A stretch of DNA of 18,994 nt from CAZAJT01 sp964485585 (GTDB taxonomy: Bacteria > Patescibacteriota > Microgenomatia > UBA1406 > GWC2-37-13): the NCBI GenBank assembly GCA_964485585.1, contig CAZAJT010000015.1:1-18994 (forward strand). Direction: 5' to 3'. Both the position numbers and the translations under genes were made by a program. Shown in pieces: positions 1 to 6,794 of this stretch. Numbering within the stretch: position 1 is the first letter of the stretch; each line of letters opens with the position of its first letter. The notes under the pieces were generated by a model. It saw nothing but the letters and a program-made list of their open reading frames with translations. It was not told the origin of the DNA and ran no database searches.

Positions 1-55
1 ACTCGCGACCTCACGCTCCCAAAGCGTGCGTTCTGGCCATCTGAACTACGTCCCG
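1..55 (-). tRNA. tRNA-Pro(TGG), 5' part, cut by window edge
   Basis: Read on the minus strand from 55, the sequence gives an acceptor strand CGGGACG, a D-arm closed by GTTC/GAAC, and an anticodon arm CACGC-TTTGGGA-GCGTG. This puts anticodon TGG (proline) at the centre of a 7-nt loop. A variable region AGGTC and the start of the T-arm follow. The rest of the T-arm and the 3' acceptor strand lie outside the window, so their pairing cannot be checked. The gene is divergent from the nuclease at 116. Confidence 0.93.
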
Positions 56-67
56 TACACACCTACT

Positions 68-96
68 ATTCTACCAATTTCACCCTTCAACTTCAA
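68..96 (-). promoter_or_regulatory. Promoter of tRNA-Pro
   Basis: On the minus strand TTGAAG (96-91) and TAGAAT (73-68) are separated by 17 nt, which is optimal sigma-70 spacing. Transcription would start near 61, just before the tRNA 5' end at 55. It interleaves with the divergent promoter of the nuclease gene. Confidence 0.6.
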
Positions 97-108
97 ATCG
101 CCTATAAT
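79..108 (+). promoter_or_regulatory. Promoter of the nuclease gene, leaderless type
   Basis: A perfect TATAAT lies at 103-108 with TTCACC (79-84, four of six consensus bases) 18 nt upstream. Only 7 nt separate the -10 box from the ATG at 116, so transcription should start at or very near the A of the start codon. No Shine-Dalgarno sequence fits. Confidence 0.6.
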
Positions 109-115
109 AGACCGC

Positions 116-673
116 ATGAAAGGAACAGTAATATTGTTTGCCATTGTTGGGCTCTTGTTTGGTATCGCTTATGCTTCCTTTCCGAAAACAATTCGTGTTC
201 CTCTCCCCACCTCTCTTTTCACCCCCTCACCACAAACAACCACTTCCATTCCACTTGCGCCAACGTATGCAAAAGTGGCGAAAGTCATTGATGGAGATAC
301 GATAGAGTTAGAAAACGGTCAGAAAGTACGATATATTGGTATTGATACTCCCGAAACCAATCATCCAACGAAAAGAGTCGAATGTTATGGAAAAGAGGCT
401 ACTCAGAGAAATAAAGAGCTTGTTGCGGGAAAAATCGTTCGTTTGGAAAAAGATGTTTCCGAAATTGACCGATTCGGAAGACTGTTACGATATGTGTACA
501 TCGAAAACACCGCAACTCCTTCTGCCTCTATTTTTGTAAACGAATTGTTAGTAAAGGAAGGATACGCATTTGCAGCAACATTTCCCCCAGATGTAAAATA
601 TTCAGAACTTTTTCTTTCTGCACAACAAGAGGCAAGAAAAAATAATAAAGGATTGTGGAAAAACTGTAGATAA
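116..673 (+). CDS. Staphylococcal nuclease-type (SNase/TNase) thermonuclease, membrane-anchored or secreted
   Basis: A 185-residue protein. Residues 4-21 form a hydrophobic signal peptide or anchor, followed by a Pro/Thr-rich linker to about 50 and an SNase domain from about 51 to 183. The catalytic pattern is intact: VIDGDT with D61 and T62 (staphylococcal D21 region), RYIGIDTPE with R72, D77, T78 and E80 (equivalent to R35, D40, T41, E43), and DRFGR with R122 (equivalent to R87). It should be a calcium-dependent, sugar-nonspecific DNase/RNase acting outside the cytoplasm. A role in scavenging nucleotides from external nucleic acid is inference. The reading frame stays open upstream to 26, but that would run through the tRNA and across the promoter. 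The start at 116 is preferred because the signal peptide begins there and TATAAT sits 7 nt upstream. Confidence 0.93.
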   Translation: MKGTVILFAIVGLLFGIAYASFPKTIRVPLPTSLFTPSPQTTTSIPLAPTYAKVAKVIDGDTIELENGQKVRYIGIDTPETNHPTKRVECYGKEATQRNKELVAGKIVRLEKDVSEIDRFGRLLRYVYIENTATPSASIFVNELLVKEGYAFAATFPPDVKYSELFLSAQQEARKNNKGLWKNCR

Positions 674-681
674 GATACTGG

Positions 682-2118
682 TTAAAACTTCTGCTGTTTT
701 GTTATTGCAAACGAATTTGGCTTGTATGCTATCAGCGGAACTTTATTTTCCTCCCACGCTTTTATTACCGGGTCTATAAACTTCCACATTGCGCGTATTT
801 CTCTGGTCGAGAGAAAAAGCAATTGATTACCCAATATGCAATCTAACAGTAATTTCTCATACTCTTCAACATACTGCGCAGATTTTTCTTTTCGCCGATA
901 TATATATTTAAACTTTCTTTCCTGAATCTTTAAATCTAATCCAGGGACTTTGGTATAGATAGTAACAATAATTGACTCCTCAGGCTCAATCGTGAAGATT
1001 ATCTTATTCTGTATCTGATGATCACTCCCGAGAGGACATATGCAGGGACGAGGATGCTTGAATGTCACAATAATATCTTTTCGTGCTTTGGGAAATTTTT
1101 TTCCACTCTCTATGGTAAAAGGAACTCCGTGCCATCGAGGAGCATCAAGAAATCCCCTCATCTTAAAATATGTTTCTTTCTGAGAATCTTTTGCTACCCC
1201 TTTTATAGCTCTATATCCATGGTGCTGTGCACGGAAAGTATACTTTGTAATTTCTTCCTTTGTGAGAGGTACCAAAGTATCCAATAATTCAGCTCGCTTT
1301 GTACGCACTGCATCCGAGTCGAGGCTTGCAGGATGATTCATAGTGATGAATGCAAGCATCTGCAAGAGATGATTCTGACCCATATCGCGCAGTGCCCCAA
1401 CACTTTCATAAAACTCACCTCTTTCTTCAACTCCTATTTTTTCTAGTATTCTCATCTCGATTTTTTCAATATGATGATTATTCCAGCTTGATTCGAGAAA
1501 GTTATTGGAGAAACGAAATGTTAATATATTCTGCAACATCTCTTTTGCGAGATAGTGATCAATCCGATAAATCTGTTCTTCCCTAAACAATTTCCCTAAT
1601 AAATTATCAAGCTCTTCGGCGGTCCGCAAGTCCCTTCCAAATGGCTTTTCTACAATGACTCGCGTCCACCCTTCTTCCGGAGAACAAGGAGTGGTCAATC
1701 CTGAAGAAGCAAGAAACTCAAAAATGCGCTGAAGATGTTGGGGCGGGACCGCTAGATAGAATAACTTGTTTGAGCATACTTTCCACTCCCCATCAATCCT
1801 TCCCATAACCTGCGCCAAATTATCATATGCGTTCTTATGATTGAAATTGCCCTGCTGAAAGAGTACCCGCTTTATAAAAGCATGTGTTTTTTCTTCATGG
1901 TATAGGACGCCTTTATGTGTTTTAAGGATTGTAAGGATGCGCTCTTTAAATGCATCTTGTGTCAAAGCTCTCCGGGAAAATCCGATTATCTGAAACATCT
2001 GGGGAAGTTTATTTTTTATATAGATGTTATAGAGAGCGGGCACGATCTTTTTCACCATAAGATCGCCGGTTGCGCCAAAGATTACCAGAATTGTGGGAAT
2101 GTTCCTTTTCTCCACCAT
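682..2118 (-). CDS. zwf: Glucose-6-phosphate 1-dehydrogenase
   Basis: A 478-residue cytoplasmic enzyme of near-normal family length that oxidises glucose 6-phosphate to 6-phosphogluconolactone with NADP+, the first step of the oxidative pentose phosphate pathway. Visible marks are the nucleotide-binding GATGDL at 15-20, EKPFG at 157-161, the signature RIDHYLAKE at 185-193 (usual form RIDHYLGKE, so one Gly-to-Ala change), and DMGQNH at 245-250 with the catalytic-type His. RWHGVPF near 328 is the conserved substrate-side segment. The C-terminal end is divergent. It converges on the nuclease gene with an 8-nt gap. No pgl or gnd gene is in the window, so the pathway's completeness cannot be judged; NADPH supply for the Msr and other redox enzymes is a plausible role. 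Confidence 0.95.
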   Translation of the reverse strand: MVEKRNIPTILVIFGATGDLMVKKIVPALYNIYIKNKLPQMFQIIGFSRRALTQDAFKERILTILKTHKGVLYHEEKTHAFIKRVLFQQGNFNHKNAYDNLAQVMGRIDGEWKVCSNKLFYLAVPPQHLQRIFEFLASSGLTTPCSPEEGWTRVIVEKPFGRDLRTAEELDNLLGKLFREEQIYRIDHYLAKEMLQNILTFRFSNNFLESSWNNHHIEKIEMRILEKIGVEERGEFYESVGALRDMGQNHLLQMLAFITMNHPASLDSDAVRTKRAELLDTLVPLTKEEITKYTFRAQHHGYRAIKGVAKDSQKETYFKMRGFLDAPRWHGVPFTIESGKKFPKARKDIIVTFKHPRPCICPLGSDHQIQNKIIFTIEPEESIIVTIYTKVPGLDLKIQERKFKYIYRRKEKSAQYVEEYEKLLLDCILGNQLLFLSTREIRAMWKFIDPVIKAWEENKVPLIAYKPNSFAITKQQKF

Positions 2119-2126
2119 GACATACT

Positions 2127-2132
2127 ATTGTA
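2127..2132 (-). promoter_or_regulatory. -10 box of zwf, leaderless type
   Basis: TACAAT on the minus strand (2132-2127) lies 8 nt before the ATG at 2118, with no Shine-Dalgarno sequence between. I see no convincing -35 hexamer at the matching distance. Confidence 0.45.
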
Positions 2133-2172
2133 CACCATTGTTGTTCGCTCGATCTTATTTGTCCGTGAATAG

Positions 2173-2201
2173 TTGACAGAGACGTACGAGAAAAGTATCA
2201 T
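2173..2201 (+). promoter_or_regulatory. Near-consensus sigma-70 promoter of the envelope protein pair, leaderless type
   Basis: A perfect TTGACA (2173-2178), a 17-nt spacer and TATCAT (2196-2201). Only 6 nt follow before the ATG at 2208, so the transcript should begin at or within a base or two of the start codon. It is among the strongest promoters in the window. Confidence 0.75.
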
Positions 2202-2207
2202 TATTGC

Positions 2208-2816
2208 ATGAGTGGAAAATACCCCTACTTACTTTTCCTTTTTATAACGTTTTTCATCGTTCATCAGATAATGGCGCAGGAGTCCGTCTCAAGTGAAAGT
2301 GCTAAAAAACAACGCATCAACGAAACAAAAGAACAAAAAAAACAAGAAGGAGAACGTGAGCAGATGAAGGCAAAGCGAGAAGAATTTACAAAGCGATTAA
2401 CCGCAATACGCGATGAAAAGAAAAAGGCTGTGGTTGAACGAATTGATACAAAAATAGCTACTATCAATAAAAATAGAACAGATAAAATGGCCAAGCATCT
2501 GGAAAAAATGAGTTCTATTCTTAGCAGATTGCAGGAACGACTCAATGCCGCAAAGAGCCTTGGCAAAGATACTGCTGCTTTTGAAACAGCACTCATCGAT
2601 GCCAGCAGTGCGATTGTAACGAGTCAGACTGCAGTAGTGCAGCAGGCGGCGAAACAATATACTGCTTCAATTACCGATGAGACTACGCTTCGCACAACGG
2701 TCGGCTCAGTGGTTAGTCAACTCCAATCAGATCTGCAAACTACTATGCAGACTGTCGTCGATGCAAAACAAAAATTACAAAATACCCTGAAAGAGGGTAA
2801 AAAAATCACCAGTTAG
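2208..2816 (+). CDS. Secreted coiled-coil protein of unknown function
   Basis: A 202-residue protein with a signal peptide (hydrophobic residues 7-21, likely cleavage after A23 in IMAQE). The mature part from 24 to about 120 is very rich in Lys, Glu, Arg and Gln and should form long charged coiled coils. Residues 120-195 are a second helical stretch rich in Ala, Thr, Gln and Ser. I see no catalytic motif. Exported helical proteins of this style are common in Patescibacteria, but I cannot name the family. It is followed after 7 nt by a single-pass membrane protein, apparently in one transcript from the promoter at 2173-2201, with an OmpR-type response regulator downstream on the same strand. 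A periplasmic or surface structural role is inference. Confidence 0.85.
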   Translation: MSGKYPYLLFLFITFFIVHQIMAQESVSSESAKKQRINETKEQKKQEGEREQMKAKREEFTKRLTAIRDEKKKAVVERIDTKIATINKNRTDKMAKHLEKMSSILSRLQERLNAAKSLGKDTAAFETALIDASSAIVTSQTAVVQQAAKQYTASITDETTLRTTVGSVVSQLQSDLQTTMQTVVDAKQKLQNTLKEGKKITS

Positions 2817-2823
2817 ATCGCGT

Positions 2824-3192
2824 ATGGATCAACAAATACCTGAACAACCGACGCAGTCGTTAAACGTACCTCCCGCCACAACACCAAACAATACCACTCA
2901 AAATAATAACCCGCTTATTATAGGCATTATCGTGCTCATTCTCATGCTTTCAGGTGGATTGTTATATGTATTTATGAGCTGGAAAGCTACTGTGCAACCG
3001 ACTCCATCTTCAAACCGAATCCCGTCTCCCATACTCTCAGCGGGAGTAGAAGAATCAATTGCCGCACCCACTCTTATACCAACAAACGCTGTTCAGACTC
3101 TCAATAAAGAAGATCAGGAACTACAAAATATTTCTCTTGAGAACGATACAAAGGAATTTGACGAGCTAAATGCCGATCTTCAGGCGTTGTGA
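2824..3192 (+). CDS. Single-pass membrane protein with Pro/Asn/Gln-rich tail
   Basis: A 122-residue protein. Residues 1-30 are rich in Pro, Gln, Thr and Asn and probably lie in the cytoplasm. Residues 31-51 form one clear transmembrane helix, followed by a Pro/Thr/Ser-rich linker to about 90 and a short acidic helix at 93-122 (Glu, Asp, Leu). No enzymatic motif is visible. The gene begins 7 nt after the coiled-coil secreted protein with no Shine-Dalgarno sequence, so it is probably co-transcribed and translationally coupled. Its outward acidic helix and the basic coiled-coil partner upstream could interact, but that is only inference. A tandem 10-bp repeat covers its stop codon. Confidence 0.82.
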   Translation: MDQQIPEQPTQSLNVPPATTPNNTTQNNNPLIIGIIVLILMLSGGLLYVFMSWKATVQPTPSSNRIPSPILSAGVEESIAAPTLIPTNAVQTLNKEDQELQNISLENDTKEFDELNADLQAL

Positions 3193-3205
3193 CTTGTTGT
3201 GACTT
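3186..3205 (+). repeat. Tandem 10-bp direct repeat
   Basis: GTTGTGACTT occurs twice head-to-tail with no mismatch (3186-3195 and 3196-3205). It spans the stop codon of the preceding gene and lies just upstream of the TTCTTAC boxes. It may be a small duplication or part of a regulatory site. Confidence 0.7.
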
Positions 3206-3211
3206 TCTGGA

Positions 3212-3240
3212 TTCTTACATAATCCTTACTGATTTCTTAC
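3212..3240 (+). promoter_or_regulatory. Three 11-bp-spaced TTCTTAC boxes before the response regulator
   Basis: TTCTTAC (3212-3218), TCCTTAC (3223-3229) and TTCTTAC (3234-3240) are spaced exactly 11 bp start to start. An inverted copy, GTAAGAT, lies at 3261-3267 near the -35 position. Direct heptamer repeats with one-helical-turn spacing are typical of OmpR/PhoB-family binding sites, so autoregulation by the regulator at 3297 is a reasonable inference. The same arrangement appears at 7760-7777 and 14174-14191. Confidence 0.55.
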
Positions 3241-3285
3241 CAAACGCTCATTGTCTATCAGTAAGATAAATTAATCTCATCCATT

Positions 3286-3291
3286 TATAAT
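3286..3291 (+). promoter_or_regulatory. -10 box of the response regulator gene, leaderless type
   Basis: A perfect TATAAT lies 5 nt before the ATG at 3297. No good -35 hexamer is seen at the expected place, which fits a promoter that depends on an activator bound upstream. Confidence 0.6.
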
Positions 3292-3296
3292 ACGGT

Positions 3297-3965
3297 ATGC
3301 TAAAAGCCATATTGATTGTTGAAGACGACAAAGGAATACAAAAATATCTCAAGGAATTATTACTGGATCATGGTTTTTCGGTAAAAGCAGCGCTTGATGG
3401 GGTTGTCGCTCTGGAAATAGTAAAAAAATCTGCTCCTGATCTGGTGCTCCTCGATCTTAATCTTCCCAATCTTACGGGAGAAACTGTACTGCAAGAAGTC
3501 AGAAAAAATTATCCTGATGTAAGAGTAATTATTCTCACCGCGAAAGATACAACACAAGATATTATACAAGGATTAGACCTTGGAGCCGATGATTACATTA
3601 CGAAACCATTTGCCGCAGAAGAGCTCCTTGCACGCATACATGCGCGACTCCGCGATAAAGGCACTGAGGTAAAACTGAAAATTAGCGATTTGGAACTTGA
3701 TAATAATACGCTTGAGGTAACACGAGGAGGCAAATTAATCAAACTCACTCCGCAGGAGTTTAAATTATTACAATATCTCATGTTTAACAAAGGTCGCATC
3801 TTGACCCGAGATATGATTCTCAATAGAATCTGGCCATCATCGTATGATATTGAAACACGCGTTGTAGATGTCTATATGGGATACCTGAGGAAAAAGATTG
3901 ATCTGGGCGCAAAGAAAAAACTCATTCACTCTGCGCGCGGATTTGGCTACATGCTAAAAGAGTGA
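3297..3965 (+). CDS. OmpR/PhoB-family response regulator
   Basis: A 222-residue two-component regulator of normal length. Residues 1-120 form the receiver domain, with acidic pocket E9-D10-D11, phosphoacceptor D53 (LLDLNLP), T81 and K103 all present. Residues about 125-222 form a winged-helix DNA-binding domain of the Trans_reg_C type (TPQEFKLLQYL, RVVDVYMGYLRKK, RGFGYML). Phosphorylation at D53 should promote dimer binding to direct repeats. The likely partner is the GAF histidine kinase at 5065-6750, the only kinase in the window, although it is on the opposite strand and separated by an NTPase gene. The last 19 bp overlap the 3' end of that NTPase gene. The TTCTTAC boxes upstream suggest autoregulation. 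Confidence 0.95.
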   Translation: MLKAILIVEDDKGIQKYLKELLLDHGFSVKAALDGVVALEIVKKSAPDLVLLDLNLPNLTGETVLQEVRKNYPDVRVIILTAKDTTQDIIQGLDLGADDYITKPFAAEELLARIHARLRDKGTEVKLKISDLELDNNTLEVTRGGKLIKLTPQEFKLLQYLMFNKGRILTRDMILNRIWPSSYDIETRVVDVYMGYLRKKIDLGAKKKLIHSARGFGYMLKE

Positions 3966-5068
3966 CGTATTTGTTGAAATAATGTCTGGGGAAGATGGGG
4001 ATATCTTCGATACATTTCTTCAAGAGCAGGCAAAGGTCTCCCTGCATTCAGGGTAAATTGAATAAATGCTCCAAGTGCTCTCGCTTCTGTGGCAATCTCT
4101 CCTAAAGCAATAACGTCATTATTTGTTACATACCAATGTATAACTCTATTGGGGGCGTGAGGATTCATCACTGCGATACCCATCTCCTCTGGTAACTGTA
4201 AATCTTGGACTTTATAAGCATAGTAAAGCGTGTTTAACCTATCCCTCATATCTTCCGATACCTCACCCAGTTCCTCTATCATCTCCCCATTTATTTTTTC
4301 AATATGAGAACGCTGGGCCATATGGCCGACAATATGCTGCAACAATAATCCTCGAATAGCATCAGAACTTATTTGATTATAGAATGAATTTTGACGCAGT
4401 CCGGTAACCCATATATGATGATTCAAATCAAGAACGCCTTCTATTTTACTGAAATCGCTTTCGCTTAAGACATATTCTCGTGCTTGTGCTGCACGGAGCT
4501 GGTTAAGTGGATCGGGCATTTCATAGATGAATAATGTATTGACTGCGCCTGCATGACGTTCCGCATACTCTCGTGCCCGCCGGACCATCTCACGCAAGGC
4601 TGAAACTCCCCTGTCTTTATAGACATCACTTCCCACCCCCACTGTTTCCACGAATTTAAATCTTTTTTGATAGTGGGGACTCGCTACTCTAAAAGGAGGA
4701 CTCGTTGCCTCCAGTAGTAACTCGTTAAATCGAACTTTCAAATCGGGATCGCTCTCAACGTCTTCTCCCCAACGCCGCTTTGCATTTTCCAGGATAGTCT
4801 CATACTCTACTTCCTCCAACCCGACAGTTCCCTTAGCGATTCTTATTATTCTCCATTGGAGCTGACGTCTCAGCGTTGTCTTGCCAATACCCGGCGGCCC
4901 CCAAAGCACAACCTCTGTGAGCTCGGGATCATTCACTATGCGATTCACGAGTGTCTCGCCGACTGGTTTACCTGCCAGATCGCGCAGGCCATCGAGCACC
5001 TCAGTACCCATTCTGAAGCGAGCTAATCTTTCTGTTCTATCGCTATGATTTGGATTTTCTATAGTCAT
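3947..5068 (-). CDS. P-loop NTPase of unknown function, coupled to a histidine kinase
   Basis: A 373-residue soluble protein that I do not recognise as a named family. GPPGIGKTT at 57-65 is a clear Walker A motif. A hydrophobic strand ending in Tyr-Glu (NTLFIYE, 177-183) is a candidate Walker B, with Glu where Asp is usual. A charged segment with ETVGVGSD at 141-148 lies between them. The C-terminal 170 residues are mostly helical. The ATG overlaps the kinase TGA by 4 nt (ATGA), which points to translational coupling and a shared role. Base composition seems somewhat richer in G+C than its neighbours, and the protein is rich in Arg and Glu, so transfer is possible. It may be a STAND- or AAA-like signalling NTPase or a nucleoside kinase-like fold. 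Confidence 0.85.
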   Translation of the reverse strand: MTIENPNHSDRTERLARFRMGTEVLDGLRDLAGKPVGETLVNRIVNDPELTEVVLWGPPGIGKTTLRRQLQWRIIRIAKGTVGLEEVEYETILENAKRRWGEDVESDPDLKVRFNELLLEATSPPFRVASPHYQKRFKFVETVGVGSDVYKDRGVSALREMVRRAREYAERHAGAVNTLFIYEMPDPLNQLRAAQAREYVLSESDFSKIEGVLDLNHHIWVTGLRQNSFYNQISSDAIRGLLLQHIVGHMAQRSHIEKINGEMIEELGEVSEDMRDRLNTLYYAYKVQDLQLPEEMGIAVMNPHAPNRVIHWYVTNNDVIALGEIATEARALGAFIQFTLNAGRPLPALEEMYRRYPHLPQTLFQQIRHSFSM

Positions 5069-6750
5069 AATTTAATGATCGGTAGTGTTATTGTAACGGT
5101 TGTACCTTTGTTCACGTATGATTCTACGTATATTTTTCCCCGATGCTGCGTGATGATATTTTTGACCAAATAGAGACCGAGCCCCATACCTTCTCCGGTA
5201 TTGCGAGCACCTTTATAAAATAGTTCAAATATCTTTTCAAGTTCACTCGGAGCAATTCCTTTTCCCTGATCGCGTATTTTTAGCACTATGTTTCCTGCGT
5301 GGGCAGCGACTTGTATAGCAATCGGTTTTGTAATTGGAGAAAATTTTACCGCATTGACCAGGATATTTGTAATCGCCTGTACTAGTTTATCGTAATCGGC
5401 AATAATACAATCGTTTCCCGCAGTTATCATATTTTTTATGATAAGCTTATTTCGAGGATATGCGAGTTTAAAACTCTCGAGAGCAGTCGTGAGAATTACC
5501 GTAAAACGTTCTTCTTTCCATGAATAGTGGAGTTTCCCAGTCTGAATATGGGTGATTTCAAGCAGTTCTTGAATCATGCGGGTTAATCGTTTGCTCTCGT
5601 GAACCATTTGAGTTACCCACCTGAGTTCTGTTGTTTCTTTCTCCTGTTTTTTCAGCTTATTGAAAAAGAGCTGAATATATCCATTCAAAGTGGTAAGGGG
5701 AGTCCGCAGCTCATGGGCAGCGATCGAAATAAACAAATCTCGCAGCTCTACTGCTTTTTTTGCTTCATCGTAGAGTTGTGTTTTGCGAATGGCCAGAGAG
5801 GCCAAGGGTGCGAAAAATTTCAATATCTCCAGATCCTTCTTGGCAAAATGGTTCTTCTGTTTCGACTGGAGCGAAATTACGCCAATCGATTCATTTCGGT
5901 AGGAAAGAGGGAAAACAATATCTGATAAGGCTTTTATTTTTGTTACAAACGCCGGATGAATCTTTTTTACCTTTTCGGCAGTAATGATTCGGGGCGTACG
6001 GCTTTTGTACACGGCGTAAGTAATACCTTTTTTTCTGGGCACAATAGTATTCAATTTTGGAAAAGAGGTATACACTCTTTCTAGTACGCCGTCCTTTGGA
6101 AGAAATATTGATCCAAAATCAGCGTTGACTAACTTGAGCGCCTCTTGAAGAATTGTGGTATAGGTTTCTTGCGGTGTGAGCGGAACCAAAAATTTTAATC
6201 CGGCCTTATAAATACGTTCAATATTTGATTTCAGCTCACTGAAGTGGTCTCTCGATTTGAGCGTAACTTGTGATTTTTCGTACACGCGCGCTTTTTGGAT
6301 TGCCAAACTTGCCATCGAACCAAATAGCTCAAGCACATTAAGCTGCTCTTTTGTGAAACGTTTTTGCTCAAGAGACTGCATGTTGATAACACCAGTAGCG
6401 ATCCCCTGATATGAGAGTGGGATAAAAACGGTCGACTGCACTCCAAGTTTCTTCAATTCTGGAAACTCGTGAGCAAAACGTTCGATATCAATCGTAAATG
6501 CAGTACGAGTACGAAAAGCAGTATAAGTAAAGCCATTCTTATTCCTTGCAACAATCCTATAGAACTTCGGTGAAGATGCGTATACTTTCTCCAGATGTTG
6601 CGCAGTGCCTAAGTAGATAGAACAGTAGCGAGTACCGGTGAGTTTTATCCCTTCCTTACAAATTAGCTTATATGTTTCTTTTACCGAGAGGGTAAAAAGA
6701 AACTGAAGCGCGACAGCATTAATATCAACAACATCAATACTCTTCTCCAT
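5065..6750 (-). CDS. Soluble tandem-GAF sensor histidine kinase
   Basis: A 561-residue cytoplasmic sensor kinase without transmembrane helices. Two GAF domains (about 15-158 and 187-328) are clearly tandem copies; both carry ETY near the start, a PLSY motif and a final LASLAI-[RQ]K helix. They are followed by a HisKA domain with H346 in AAHELRTPL and an HATPase_c domain with N466 (N box), DQGKGI at 494-499 (G1), and GEGMGLGL at 519-526 (G2). All residues for autophosphorylation are present. GAF domains bind small ligands or sense redox state; the ligand cannot be read from the sequence. It heads an operon with the NTPase and probably phosphorylates the regulator at 3297. It starts 7 nt after a TATAAT box. 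Confidence 0.95.
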   Translation of the reverse strand: MEKSIDVVDINAVALQFLFTLSVKETYKLICKEGIKLTGTRYCSIYLGTAQHLEKVYASSPKFYRIVARNKNGFTYTAFRTRTAFTIDIERFAHEFPELKKLGVQSTVFIPLSYQGIATGVINMQSLEQKRFTKEQLNVLELFGSMASLAIQKARVYEKSQVTLKSRDHFSELKSNIERIYKAGLKFLVPLTPQETYTTILQEALKLVNADFGSIFLPKDGVLERVYTSFPKLNTIVPRKKGITYAVYKSRTPRIITAEKVKKIHPAFVTKIKALSDIVFPLSYRNESIGVISLQSKQKNHFAKKDLEILKFFAPLASLAIRKTQLYDEAKKAVELRDLFISIAAHELRTPLTTLNGYIQLFFNKLKKQEKETTELRWVTQMVHESKRLTRMIQELLEITHIQTGKLHYSWKEERFTVILTTALESFKLAYPRNKLIIKNMITAGNDCIIADYDKLVQAITNILVNAVKFSPITKPIAIQVAAHAGNIVLKIRDQGKGIAPSELEKIFELFYKGARNTGEGMGLGLYLVKNIITQHRGKIYVESYVNKGTTVTITLPIIKL

Positions 6751-6757
6751 GCTATAT

Positions 6758-6786
6758 ATTATAGGATTTTATCATGCAAAAAACAA
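6758..6786 (-). promoter_or_regulatory. Promoter of the kinase-NTPase operon, leaderless type
   Basis: On the minus strand TTGTTT (6786-6781) and a perfect TATAAT (6763-6758) are 17 nt apart. The ATG at 6750 follows the -10 box by 7 nt and lacks a Shine-Dalgarno sequence. Confidence 0.6.
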
Positions 6787-6794
6787 ACCCCTAT

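Noticed and set aside
26..115. N-terminal extension of the nuclease reading frame
   Set aside because: It would run through the tRNA gene and its promoter, and the signal peptide begins at the ATG at 116 after a TATAAT box.
2264..2657. Open frames on the minus strand inside the secreted coiled-coil gene
   Set aside because: The Lys/Glu-rich codons of the plus strand give long open frames rich in Ser, Phe and Cys on the opposite strand by composition alone.
3186..3240. CRISPR-like array from the repeats before the response regulator
   Set aside because: The repeat units are only 7-10 bp with no spacers of normal length, and no cas gene is present.
5065..5068. Use of TGA as a sense codon, as in some CPR lineages
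   Set aside because: TGA ends the kinase and aminotransferase genes exactly where the next gene starts (ATGA), and genes lack internal in-frame TGA codons.
5599..5984. Open frames on the plus strand inside the histidine kinase gene
   Set aside because: They are shadows of a well-supported gene with all kinase motifs; they lack promoter, ribosome binding site and any recognisable similarity.
3947..6750. Anti-phage defence system from the NTPase and kinase pair
   Set aside because: There is no nuclease, toxin, reverse transcriptase or membrane effector next to them; a signalling role fits the motifs better.
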